Positions 12,202 through 22,699 of a DNA stretch of 64,000 nucleotides are shown piece after piece. The first letter of the stretch is position 1; every line of letters begins with the position of its first letter. A program made the position numbers and the translations under genes. Origin of the DNA: Heliocidaris erythrogramma (lineage: Eukaryota; Echinodermata; Echinoidea; Camarodonta; Echinometridae); NCBI GenBank assembly GCA_025617745.1, contig CM046853.1, positions 17,963,036 through 18,027,035 of the forward strand, in the 5' to 3' direction. The notes under the pieces are model-generated. The model was not told where the DNA came from. It ran no database searches and saw only the letters and a program-made list of their open reading frames with translations.

Positions 12202-13267
12202 AAAATGCTAAAAATTTGTAAATTAGATACAGGGCCCCGTCTCATTAAGATGTCCTTTGTGGGATGGTCCCGATGGCTACATTACTGTAAAATAGTTGGT
12301 ATTTTCTGTCGCATGTACAGAAGGTATGGGGGGAAAATAAGATAAATATTTTAAATACCTTGCTTTCAAATTCAGCCGTTAAAAATCTCACTCCTACATC
12401 AAATGGTCGTTAGGAAGAACTTTCCATATTTCCAGCAAAATCCAAAGTCAAAATCATGCTCAAAACCGAAGAAATCCCCGCCGATTTGTTTCGCGATCGC
12501 GTGTTGTTTACATACCACCGATGTCTTAGACTTAAATCAGCCAATAAAATTTTTGTCCACCAAGAAACTCGGGATCACCAGTGCCGTACATAGAGAACGG
12601 CACTGGGGATCGCAAGCGCACATCGTTCTCTACGATCGCGCACACAGAAAATCCGGACTTTTCCGTGTACGGGATAGGGACCGAATTTTTAACAAAAAAA
12701 AATCTTTTGGGGAGATGTCAGCGCCTGCAGCGACCAGGAAATGTACACAATGACTCCGATAGCTCGTTTCGTGAGAATCGACAGTAAATTACGGATTTCA
12801 TTTTTGGAATCATCTTTTCCAACATCGGTGAGTTGAATTTATTGTATTTCTTGGATATATTGGGGTCGGTTTTTGTAAATTAAATGCCGATTTTGAGTGA
12901 ATGTTGGTGACTTTTGTGCAGTGGTGTTTGAAAAAGTTGAGCCGTATGACTGCCTAGATTCTACACACGAAGTATAGGAATGTAGCTATGAGTGGTCCCG
13001 ATCGGCATAGCTTTAGGTACCTAACCGTTTCTCAAAGACGTCCTTTCGTAAAAATGCGTAAGGTCCCGCCAGGGACACCTCTGGATATGTCCTTCCTCCG
13101 TCACATAGAGGGCACCACCATCGGCAGGGAAGAAATAGACAATTTAAGGAACGCTACTTGTTTAAATTTAATTAAGTGTATTATGTCAGATCGGTACTAA
13201 CTGTATGGGTAAGATCGCTTATCAATATCACGTTTTGTTCTCATTTTATGGCTTCTAGAATAATAGC
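12202..13267. other. Unassigned intergenic stretch
   Basis: No gene was recognised. A local imperfect repeat is present around 12575-12640 (GAGAACGGCACTGGGGATCG and GTTCTCTACGATCG). Open frames here (12403-12787, 12988-13200) show no family motif and no supporting splice structure. Confidence 0.4.
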
Positions 13268-13272
13268 AATAC

Positions 13273-13416
13273 TGTTACAAGTACAATGTGTTATAGCGCC
13301 AACTGGTGTTGAGTTGTTGGGTCATGGACAGAATAAAGTGACTTCTAACCAGGAATTCTCTTGCACTAAATAGTGAATTTGTGACAGTCAAAGTAGATAA
13401 AGAGAGAGAAGAAACA
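13273..13416 (+). repeat. 5' LTR (144 bp)
   Basis: It begins TG and ends CA and repeats at 15318-15470. It is very short for an LTR. It differs from the 3' LTR only by lacking the 9-bp ATGCTAACC block that looks like a local duplication of CTAACC. Confidence 0.93.
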
Positions 13417-13436
13417 TGGTGTCAGAAGTGGGAATC
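13417..13436 (+). promoter_or_regulatory. Primer binding site, tRNA-Leu-like
   Basis: TGGTGTCAGAAGTGGG directly abuts the 5' LTR. TGG pairs with a tRNA 3' CCA, and the remainder resembles the complement of the acceptor end of animal tRNA-Leu with one apparent mismatch. The tRNA assignment is from recall and not checked by alignment. Confidence 0.75.
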
Positions 13437-13981
13437 TTGCTCTTCGAATTGGACTGTGAATTCTGTCGAAAGTGAACTCTTTCGCGTGGTTTTCGCGATC
13501 ACCATCATGGGCCATCGACGCGGTTTCGTCTTGTCCGAACTTCGATGCGCGTAGTCCCATCCCGGTGTTTTCGCGTATGTGTTTGTGCGATGTAATGACT
13601 GTCGTGCGTGTCGGGTCGCTCGACATCGGTATGGAGAATCGGTTTCGTCGAATGCGACTTCGATAGAGTTGCAGGACTGGACTGTGGACTTTGTGAATAT
13701 TGTTTGCAGTAGTATGCCTAACTGTGTTCGATTATTATCATTGTGAAAACGAAACAAGGTTTATCGTAGTGCTTGTTGTTGGTTGAGTAGCAATTTTTTG
13801 AGTTTGAAGTGATCAGTTTAGTCAGTTAGCATGGTTAGTACATTTCATGACACAGTCCAGTTTTCTGTATAGTACTTAATGGATATTAAGACGCAGTCCA
13901 TACAAAAGATTTTGTTTTGATAGACAGCCCTTAAATGGTCTAGTACATTGTGTGTTTACTTGTTACATTTGAGTACGAGTC

Positions 13982-14410
13982 ATGACAGACCAGGATAGGT
14001 CTCAGGGAGGGAATCCCAGCCCTCCATCGAGAGTAACGAGAGGCAATGTCCCACTTCCACGTCCTTTATCGCTACAGGGTGATATGAAAGAAAATTGGGA
14101 AGTGTTTTATCAAGTTTGGCAGAACTATGAGATAATAACCGGGCTAGAGAATGAAAATGACCGGTTTAGAATAGCACATTTTTTGACATCTATTGGTCAA
14201 GAAGCAGTCAAAGTCCACAATGGTCTACCATTCAAGGATGAGAATGAAAAGAAAGATTTCCATATTATTCTGAAGCTTTGGAAGGAATACTGCAGTGGTA
14301 GAACTAATTTAACATATGAGCGTTACAGTATTATGTACGGCTCCGTAGCTTGGCAAGCACATGTGAATACGAGAAGTTTGTTGATGATTTCATCAAGGAC
14401 AGAATTGTAG
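13982..14410 (+). pseudogene. Gag N-terminal part, frameshifted
   Basis: The 142-residue frame opens with a polar Pro/Ser-rich leader. A gag-like capsid segment follows (residues about 35-110), with NWEVFYQVWQNYEIITGL, the W-x-x-F/Y-x-x-x-W pattern seen at the start of Mag/Ty3-type capsid domains. The frame breaks near 14340-14370: another frame then continues the domain (KFVDDFIKDRIVVGL and DDSVRKRLLQEQNL, up to about 14480), after which a stop precedes the zinc-knuckle frame. The first ATG, about 565 nt after the 5' LTR, is taken as the start. Gag would form the particle that packages the RNA; this copy is broken by at least one frameshift. Confidence 0.8.
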
Positions 14411-14419
14411 TAGGTCTCA

Positions 14420-15082
14420 TTGATGATTCTGTGCGAAAAAGGTTGCTACAAGAACAGAACCTTACATTGCAGTTGTGTTTCTAAAGACATATGTCGTGCT
14501 CATGAAGCCTCAATGGCACAGTCACAAGCCATGGCTGGTGAGAGTGTTGCAAGGGTTGACAAGTTTCGTTCTAAGTCCCAGAATAGCAACAAGTATAAGT
14601 CACAACAGAAGAGTGACATGATTTTGGAGTGCAAGTTTTGTGGTCGTTCACATGCCAGGCAGAAAGAAAAATGTCCAGCATATGGCAAATCGTGTAACAA
14701 GTGCCATCAGAAGAATCATTTTGCTAGAAAGTGTAGTGCTGGTAGTAAGCAAAACAGAGGGAGAAAACACAGGGACAGTGTGAAAGCATTACAGAGTAGT
14801 AGTAAAGACACTGACTCAGATGAAAGTGTTATGTCTGTTGAGACTGATAGAGATGTTCATTATAAGAAGAAAAATATGGGGAAGTTTCTTATTAGAGGGA
14901 AGAAAATTGAGATGCAAGTAGATTGTGGAGCAACTGTAAATATTCTTCCTAGGAAACATGTTCCAAGTAATGTGGAAATTGTGCAAAACCCAAGAAGGCT
15001 TAGCCTGTATGGAAGTGATGCATGCATCAAAGCAGAGGGTATTCAATATCCATTGAAAAGGATGGTTAAGAAAGATAAATGA
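14420..15082 (+). pseudogene. Gag zinc knuckles and truncated retropepsin
   Basis: Residues 71-85 have a C-x2-C-x3-H-x6-C arrangement (C71, C74, H78, C85). Residues 92-105 form a canonical CCHC knuckle C-x2-C-x4-H-x4-C (C92, C95, H100, C105). An acidic linker follows. At 168-171 is DCGA in the context QVDCGATVNILP, the active-site region of a retropepsin; the usual D-S/T-G-A has Cys in the second place, which is unusual. The frame ends soon after, so protease lacks its C-terminal half and no RT follows. The true upstream reading is the gag frame before 14410, so the listed start Met is nominal. Confidence 0.85.
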
Positions 15083-15317
15083 ACCCAAACATGACAGTTG
15101 GTATCTGATGAGATTTATTAAGCCCGGAATTATGTTAACACATTGTATGCTACTTTGTGAATCCACATATCACTCACAGTTATCAGTAAGCCTGGACAGG
15201 TCTTTGAATGAAAGTTATATAATGCAGAGTTATATGTGAATGGCTATCCTGATGTTGTTATCACAGAATTGCATGTGTTTAAAAAAGCAATTCTTTTGGT
15301 TGTTTTAAAAGGAAAGG

Positions 15318-15470
15318 TGTTACAAGTACAATGTGTTATAGCGCCAACTGGTGTTGAGTTGTTGGGTCATGGACAGAATAAAGTGACTTCTAACCATGCT
15401 AACCAGGAATTCTCTTGCACTAAATAGTGAATTTGTGACAGTCAAAGTAGATAAAGAGAGAGAAGAAACA
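15318..15470 (+). repeat. 3' LTR (153 bp)
   Basis: Matches the 5' LTR throughout, with one extra 9-bp ATGCTAACC block. It is followed by the AATAC target duplication. Confidence 0.93.
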
Positions 15471-15504
15471 AATACTATCCACAAATCTCTGTTATGTCTC
15501 TCAT

Positions 15505-15941
15505 TAGACCGAAATTTTCTGTCTCTCGTTCGTTAGCCTCTTATTTGGATAGGGTCGGCCCTTCACTTAGAGACAGAAACGCTCCATTCACTCGCCTGTG
15601 CAAACTCACTGTCAGCCGCTTGACAGTAGGCATGTCGTTTTTCAAAATCGTATTATTCACATTTTAAAAATATTTGTGTAAATTAAATAGATTAGGCCTA
15701 GGGCGGCTAGGCTCTATACTTAAACGAACATGTTCAACTTACCAATTTTATTTTTTTATTCCTTTTCATGCTCCTTTTTCAGGTAATTCAGGGTCCAAGT
15801 TGTTCTCGGTTTGAAAATCTAACGCTGCATTCAAACTGTATAGTGTGTAAGTCAATGTGTATTCGGTTTGCACAGGCGAGTGAATGGAGCGTTTCTGTCT
15901 TAGTGAAGAGCTAACGAACGAGAGACAGAATTTTCGGTCTA
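15505..15941. mobile_element. MITE with about 100-bp TIRs and a 9-bp target duplication
   Basis: GTCTCTCAT occurs at 15496-15504 and 15942-15950. The element starts TAGACCGAAATTTTCTGTC and ends with the inverse GACAGAATTTTCGGTCTA. The inverted match continues past GTTTGCACAGGCGAGTGAAT, apart from about 20 extra bases in the left arm. A 9-bp duplication suggests a Mutator-like element; an 8-bp reading (TCTCTCAT) would suggest hAT. It sits only 25 bp from the LTR element. Confidence 0.9.
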
Positions 15942-15950
15942 GTCTCTCAT

Positions 15951-17440
15951 GTGTCCGGTCTGAGCCGTAATACCTCCAATCTACTATCATTAGGAGATTT
16001 ATGTCGACCCCGTTTGTCGCTCAAACTTAACTGCAAGCAGCGAGCGCGATAGCTAGCCGCGCTGCCCCGCAGGCCGGCTGAGGGCCGCGCCTGAGCCTGA
16101 TGAAAGTGTTAATGCCGCACTGGCATGACTGGGAAGGCTCGGGAAATAAGGCTTGTTAATTACTTTCAGAGGGAAAAAACGGGAGAAACTCAGAAAGTGA
16201 GAAAAAAAGGACAGGAGAGACAATGAAATAGATTTGTAGATAACATCTTGTTGAGAACATTGAGAACAAATGTGATGCCTGATCAGACATCAGATCATGC
16301 TGATGATGACCGGTCCCACTTACTTGATTCTACGACAATACACAGTCTCAGCAGTCAGCAGGATCCATGATAAGTGAGTATGAAACTTTAGTCTGTAGTG
16401 TAGGTGTAGGCCTAGCTGTAGTACTAGTAGTAGAAAACTAGAATGTGTATTCACCACTGCACCAGCTGGTCCGTTCCGACCTAGTAGTAGTACCGGTACT
16501 AACTAGCCTACTAACTTAGTAGTACCAGGGAAGCTCCGGCAAAGGCAAAGCGTCGGACTCTGACATGTCTGATCATGCAGTCATGTGTCCGGGGAATTCC
16601 CAGAACTGTTGCAGTTTATCTGGAAAGAGGCACGATCCACCAACATACCTTCTAATTTCTTACCATGAAATTAGTTTGATGACTTACTATTGATTCGGCA
16701 TTTGTTTTAGACTCATGGAAAAAAGTAAAAAAGTTTGATTTTGCCGGACGTATCTTTGGCAGCTTGGGTTCACATGGTTCACGCAGCGCCGTTTTTTCAA
16801 ATTTAGCTAGCTAGCGCAGCCCGACCAACGATCATCCCGACCGTACCCTGGCCCTGGATATTCCGACCACCTACCCTGGACAGCTCGACGCGGTCGAGTT
16901 ATCCAGGGTGGGGTGCCTCGCCGGACAACTCTACCCACTTTTTGTTTGTCAATATTTATGAACTAAATTCACTTATTTTACAGAAAATTACCATTTAAGT
17001 GGAGAATTATGATTATATTCATGGGGGGATACACGTCAATTGTGGATTTTTAAAGTTTATTTTTCCTTAACATTTGAGAATATTCGATTAAGGACCGACC
17101 GCCAAAGAGTACGTTGATTTTTTAAATTTAAGCCAAGAGTCACTGTACTGTCAGAAAAATATTTTCTGATATATAACCTTTCCTTCCCCTGGGTAAGGGT
17201 GTTTTCTGCTCTAGAACTATAACTGAGCATGAAAAATGACCGGTGGGGGGGGGGGGGGCGGGGGGGACTCACCTATATTGCTATACACAAGCGACCAAAG
17301 AATGCGTGAAAAGGGTACTTTTTCTATGGCTTTTGCGTGACGCGCGTGACGCGTTTAGGGTGTCAAAAACGCAAAAAAAAGGGGGGGGGAGAGCATGTTT
17401 GTGGAGTTTTTTAATACGCGTTTAGAGTATCTTTTCCGCC
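15951..17440. other. Unassigned intergenic stretch
   Basis: No gene or known repeat was recognised. There are small CpG-containing patches (about 16010-16100, 16840-16930) and a G-tract near 17245-17270. Confidence 0.45.
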
Positions 17441-17586
17441 AAGGCCGTACGCAGCGGGGGGGGGGGGGGGGGCAGGGGGGCAGAAATTTAAATCGGGTTT
17501 TAGACTTCAAGTTATGGGTTCCTTTGAAAGCGATCATCTTGCCCCCCCCCCCCCCCCCCCAGGAAAAAAATTCTGCGTACGGCCTT
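17441..17586. mobile_element. Short TIR element with G and C tracts
   Basis: AAGGCCGTACGCAG (17441-17454) is exactly inverted as CTGCGTACGGCCTT (17573-17586). The interior holds a G-tract on the left and a C-tract on the right, so the whole 146 bp can fold back. Confidence 0.75.
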
Positions 17587-17830
17587 GCTTTTCCCCCTTA
17601 GTTGTCTGGATTTCGCCGGGGATTTTGTGCGATCTAGAATTGCACGAGTCTCTTTTGAAAACTTTAATCGCTCATCCCCCCGACAACCACCACCACCTAC
17701 TACACCTACCACCTACTAGTAGTATCCCCAGCCCAGGTCACTTATACGCCAGATAGTACAGCATGTCGAAGAAGATCTGCAGCGCAGATCGATATCGCGA
17801 TGTGTATATGCACAGCAAGCTTACAGTGCT

Positions 17831-17992
17831 ACAGGGACCGCGGAACCGGGGGGGGGGGGGGGCTGTAGCCCCCTCCCCCCACTTTTTCAGTAAACACGTG
17901 CAAACGTATATGGCAGTGCAAAAATGTGGTATACACGCAGCCCCCCCCCCCACTCAGCCCCTCCACTTTCCAAGACGTTCCGCGGCCCCTGT
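17831..17992. mobile_element. Short TIR element with G and C tracts
   Basis: ACAGGGACCGCGGAAC at the left is inverted as GTTCCGCGGCCCCTGT at the right (one mismatch). G and C tracts again lie just inside the ends. Confidence 0.75.
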
Positions 17993-19279
17993 GCTATACA
18001 ACTCGTTCTCTTTATAAATCCGGAACGAGATTACACGTATGTTTTAATCGTGTTCATATTTCTTTTTTCTAAATAAATTATTCTATTAAAAATGTTTTCA
18101 AAAACAGACATGGTAGGTATCATCCTTTGTTATTCTACACACGCATCTAAAGGGAGATATCCAATGGAAAAATAACTTTGTGTTGTCACACGCTGTATAA
18201 ATTGCTATTTTTAATATCAGAAATTGCTATTGACAAGTACGTTTGAGATGTTTAATTTAAATTGAGGCAGACCTTGTTTAGGGGTATGTTTTACAGGTTA
18301 TACTTGTATAGGGGTAAAATTTTCAAGAAAGCACGCGAAATTCCTTGAATAGGGTGTAAATTTGACCAATGGATAAAGCTTGTTTAGGGGTGGTTTGGAA
18401 AACCTGTGGTCGCGCGTGTGTACAGCAATATAGTTGAGCCCCCCCCCCCCCCCGCTTCCACCGGGAAAAATGATAAATGCATCCGACACCGAGGTGTCTG
18501 CTATACTCTAGGGCCAGGCCAGGCCAGGCCAGCAAGCACCACCAAAAAAGGCGCCTTCGGCCTCTGCGGCGGCGCTCCCGTGCAGTTAATGTGTGTGCGG
18601 GTGTGTGTGGGGTGTGTGTGGGGTGTGTATTACTGAAAATACCGCTTCATTTTATTTAGAAATGCTGAGGGTCTAGCAGGATATGAGTAAATTCAAATAC
18701 TCTGGAAATGAAATGAATCCTCTCATATTTAATAATAGTAATAATGGTAAAATGCTATTTGACAAAGATTTATTTGATAAAGGTATATTCCATAATTATA
18801 TAGACCACATTTTTTATACCTCTAGCACATTTTACAAATCTGGGATTGAATTCAACTCTATTACTTCAAATAATAGAAATTGCACATGTCATACCCTCCA
18901 ATTGGAAGAGTGCCACCCCGGCGGTTAAATTCCAACAAGTGGATTTCTCGAATTTTTATATAAATCTAAATATTTTTTGGTCCAACTACAATGTTTCATG
19001 CTGCAAAAATGCAGAAAAAAATTATGGATTTTATAGAGGAAGAAAAGCAGTTAGCCATCAAAACAGGCAAGATTGCCTTATACAAGTCATCTAGGTAATG
19101 TATGTGTGCGATTGTGTGTGTAAGGGTTGCGTATGTATGGAGTGGTGGGCAGCCCGTGGACATCCACGGGCGCTAGCTGTTTCTATGATTAATCACCGTA
19201 CCGTATATGTCACAAAAATCAAGTGAATAAATAAAAAAGTCGGGTAAAGTTATTTTTTACCAAGAAGTATTTACAACAT
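17993..19279. other. Unassigned intergenic stretch
   Basis: No gene was recognised. It contains a C-tract near 18439-18453, a GGCCA tandem near 18512-18530 and a GTGTGTGGG microsatellite near 18590-18628. An A-rich open frame at 18683-18928 lacks recognisable motifs. Confidence 0.45.
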
Positions 19280-20000
19280 GTGCATTGGCGGATCGGGGGG
19301 GGGGGGGTTCTTCCGGTCCGTGCCCTCCCAACCCCCCTTTTTGGAAGGAAAGTATGCATTTTGATCATGTACTATCCGCCCTTTTGTCGATTGTGCCCCA
19401 CCCCTTTTAGAATGAAAACCTTTTTTTGCTTGTCAAAGAATTATGCAGGGACCCCCATAACCACCCCCTCCTGAGCGAATTTTGGAGGTCTGACGAAAAA
19501 AATTGTCGCCACCTGTACGTGATTAGCTCAAAAGTTGTGCAAGAATTAATCCTGATTTCGAGCACAAAATGTGCCGAAATTCACTCTTCATTTCGAGCGC
19601 AAAAGTTGTGCAGAAATTAATTCTTATTTCGAGCTTGAAATTTGTGCAAGAATTCAGTTCATTTTCAGCATAAAAGTTGTGCAGGAATTCACAGTCCATT
19701 TCGAACGCAAAAGTTGAGCTGAAAATGAACTGTGAATTCTTGCACAACATTCGAGCTCGATAAACTATGAATTCCTGAACAGCTTTTGAGCATGAAATCA
19801 AAATGACTTTCTGCACATCTTTTGCGTTCGAAATGAAGATGAATTCCTGATATCAAGAAATGAATTCTTGATATCAAGAATTCGATTAATTGATATCAAG
19901 AAATTAATTCTTGATATGAAGAAATCATTTCTTGATATCAAGAAATGAATTCTTGATTTGAATAAATGAATTCTTGATATCAAGAATTTCTTGAATCTTT
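19280..20000. repeat. G-tract element followed by short palindromic repeats
   Basis: A GGCGGATCGGGG end near 19287 opens a copy of the G-tract family seen at 21061. From about 19545 to 19850, units like TTTCGAGCGCAAAAGTTGTGCAGAAATT recur, first direct and then inverted. From about 19850 to 19990, short palindromes built from GAATTCTTGATATCAAGAA recur about every 20-35 bp. The small minus-strand frames here are translations of these units. Confidence 0.7.
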
Positions 20001-21060
20001 TTCAATAAGTTATACTATAAATCCCCGGGATTAGCCTATGCCTGTTTCTGATCAGAGAGACACGTGAAAACATGGATTTTCAGAATGATTATTGTTCTAA
20101 CTTAAAATTATTTTAAATGTGACTTACATGTAACTTGAGACTCTGAAAAGTCTTAATAAAGGCTCAATAAGTTGAATAGACTATACACAGGGACAGTATA
20201 CCGGGACTATGCTTTTGACCAAACTAGGTGTCGCCTGCCACAGGTCAGTATTACGCGAAAACCGAAGGAATTTTAGATTTTTTAAAAGAAAAAATAGCCA
20301 AACTATGTTCAGGGTATAAAGTAAAAACAACTTCGCCCTCGAAGAACTTTTTTTCGCCAGCCCTCCAAAAGTCGCTCAGTGGGAGGGGGGGGGGGGGGGG
20401 GGGTAACAGATTTTATGGGATCCAGTTTCCCTTCATATTCTCTGACAAGCAAAAAATAAATCAGAAAGGGGGGGGCACAATATATACTTGTCTATCAAAA
20501 TCCCCCTTATTTTTTTTTGGTCAAAAGTTGTCAGGGGGCAGTCTGCCCCTTGCCCCCTCCCCCATTGTGTAGGCTATTGCAGCAGCAACAAGGTGTTTGG
20601 AACTGACAACCTTTATTTTAGGTCCGTATATATTTCAAAGCACTCAGGATCCAGAGCGAGCGACATCATAGGCTATATGGAACGGATCAGATCGTGTATA
20701 CTATACGCGGCATTGGAAAAACAAAGAAATATAATAAAGAAAGAGAAGAGGATATAGAAAAGTGAAAACAAAGAAACATATAAAGAGAAGGGGATAGATC
20801 AAAAGACAAAAAAACAGAATAAAAATTTTAATAAAAGAAAGGAGGATATAGACTCAAATTTGGCCCGAATTCACAAAGGAGAGACATTGGCTAGAAGGTG
20901 ATGTTGAGAACGCATGCACTATAATGGTTAGCATTAGTCATACATTTTAGAGATAGGTATATTTTCCGGGTCCGCTCGCCCGTAGAAAACCGCTATAATT
21001 CATTTAACACGTGTTATGAATAGCGGTCCTTATGAATAGTTATGAATAGTGGTCCTTATG

Positions 21061-21790
21061 CAGTGGCGGATCCAGGGGGGGGGGGGGGGCAGGGGGCACT
21101 CTTAAAAAATTGGGTAAATTTTGTTGGGCAACACATTGTTGGTTAGAGTTTTTCCCAAAACTGCGCAAATCATGCCCAAACATGGTCAAGATCAAGTGAC
21201 CAATTTGTGTAAAGCAAATGTTGCTCAACTATTGGTTATATTCTTACCAACAGTTGTGGTCAAATTGTTGTTGGGCAAAATTTACCTTTACATTTGGTAA
21301 ATTCTTTATAATCTTGGGCAAACTTAACCACATGTGTGTTAATCGTCGCCCAATAATGTGTGCTGACGTATTTCACAATTAGTCCCTGGGCAATTATCGG
21401 TCAATGAGAAACAACACATGTTGGGTAATTTTCACTTACCCAAAGTTAGGGGTAATTCTGATTGACCAACACAGTTTGGGCAATAAGTGCCCAAATGTGT
21501 AATGGACAGCATACGACCCAACGTTAATTGGTTAAAAAAATGACCAACCATTTTAAGAGTGTATATATATATATATATTTTTTTTTTTTTTATTTATGTT
21601 TTTTTTTTGCTTGTCAGGGAATTATGGAGGGAAACTGGACCCCCATAACCCCCCCCCCCCCCACTGCGAATTTTCGAGAAGCTGGCGAGACCAAAAAAAT
21701 ACGGGTCTACCTTTTCCAAAAGTTGACAAACCTTTATTTGTGTGCCCCCCCCCCCCCCCCCCCTGTTACTCAATCCTGGATCCGCCACTG
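21061..21790. mobile_element. G-tract TIR element containing a nested MITE
   Basis: CAGTGGCGGATCCAGG (21061-21076) is exactly inverted as CCTGGATCCGCCACTG (21775-21790). A G-run follows the left end and C-runs precede the right end. Similar GGCGGAT/CCTGGAT ends occur near 19287, 49977, 56201, 56943, 57165 and 63853, so this is a common family here. Confidence 0.8.
21097..21561. mobile_element. Nested MITE with TTGGGCAA repeats
   Basis: CACTCTTAAAA at the left is inverted as TTTTAAGAGTG at the right. The interior repeats TTGGGCAA-like and GACCAA-like motifs many times in both orientations. It lies wholly inside the G-tract element, so it inserted later. Confidence 0.7.
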
Positions 21791-22676
21791 TTACGAACGG
21801 AGGTCCTTTAATACGAATAGCGAGGTAATTTGTCTATGGTTTGCTCGCTATTCATAAGGACAGCTATTCATTAAAAAAACGATATTCATTTAGTCACGCG
21901 TTATGGATAGCGGTCCTTATGAATAGCGGTCCTTATGACTAGCGAGGTTACCCCGTATTTTCTATACGGTTTTTCTGGTATTTTTCCGATGTGTATTTCT
22001 TTGTTTTTCATTTAATCTTACCTCTTCTCTTTTCCTATGCATTTCTTTGTTTTTACTTTAATACATAAGGAGCGTGAAGAAGATCGATTAAAGGAAAAAC
22101 AAAGAAATATACATAATGAGAGAGAACAGCCTGAACAGGATAAATTAAAGGAAAAACAAACAAATACATAACGGGAGAGTCAAAAGGGGAAAAAATACAG
22201 ATTAGAGGATATGGATTAAAGGGTTAAAGGACAAAAAAGAAATACATAAGGAGAGAGAAGAGGATAGATTATAGGAAAAACAAAGAAATAAATAGGGAGA
22301 GTCAAAGGAAAAAAGAAAAAAATACATAAGGAGAGAGAAGAGGATCAAAGAAATTCAATGAGGAAAGAGCAGAGGATATTTATTTCTTTATATATACAGA
22401 CAATACTGTACACGTATTTCTCTTTTCTCATGAAATTGTCTTTGTTTTTCTTTTAATCTACCCTCTTCTCTTTCCTTATGTATTTTGCTTGTCTCTTCTT
22501 CAATCTATCCTCTTCTCTTTCTTATGTGTTTTTTCTTATGATTTTTTTTCCGGACCATATAATTTAGGTCGTTGGATCATGATTAGGACTGATATTTTTC
22601 GAGGATACCGTAAGTAGAAAGTAATGAGACAGAACTCAGTGGGATCGTTTTCACGGGACACAACAATGACTGAAAA

Positions 22677-22699
22677 ATGGTGCTAAGAATAATTTTAAA
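22677..22699 (+). CDS. NCBP2AS2: NCBP2AS2 exon 1 (coding part)
   Basis: Seven codons plus two bases, encoding MVLRIIL and part of Lys, ending at donor GTGAGT. A tiny overlapping upstream frame (ATG at 22666, stop TAA at 22684-22686) could act as a uORF if the transcript starts before it. Confidence 0.8.

Larger units (their letters stand above)
13273..15470 (+). mobile_element. Small LTR retrotransposon, gag-pro only, no RT
   Basis: A 5-bp target duplication AATAC flanks the element (13268-13272 and 15471-15475). The LTRs start TGTTACAAG and end GAAACA. A primer binding site follows the 5' LTR, a gag frame with two zinc knuckles leads into a protease start, and a purine run AAAAGGAAAGG (15307-15317) sits directly before the 3' LTR. 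RT, RNase H and integrase are absent: only about 235 bp separates the protease fragment from the 3' LTR. LTRs identical except for one 9-bp indel indicate recent insertion, which implies mobilisation by proteins from a full-length relative. Ty3/gypsy (Mag-like) affiliation is inferred from the gag-protease layout. Confidence 0.9.
20690..22560. repeat. AAACAAAGAAATACATAAGG minisatellite in both orientations
   Basis: Purine-rich units like AAAACAAAGAAATACATAAG with GGAGAGAGAAGAGGATAGAT appear on the plus strand at about 20710-20860 and 22060-22370, and as reverse complements at about 21990-22060 and 22390-22540. Copies of GAATAGCGGTCCTTATGAAT flank the insert at 21061-21790 (near 21020-21060 and 21910-21945). 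The whole region looks like nested foldback repeats. Confidence 0.65.

Noticed and set aside
13472..13757. Open frames on both strands after the 5' LTR
   Set aside because: They lie in the untranslated leader before gag and show no motif.
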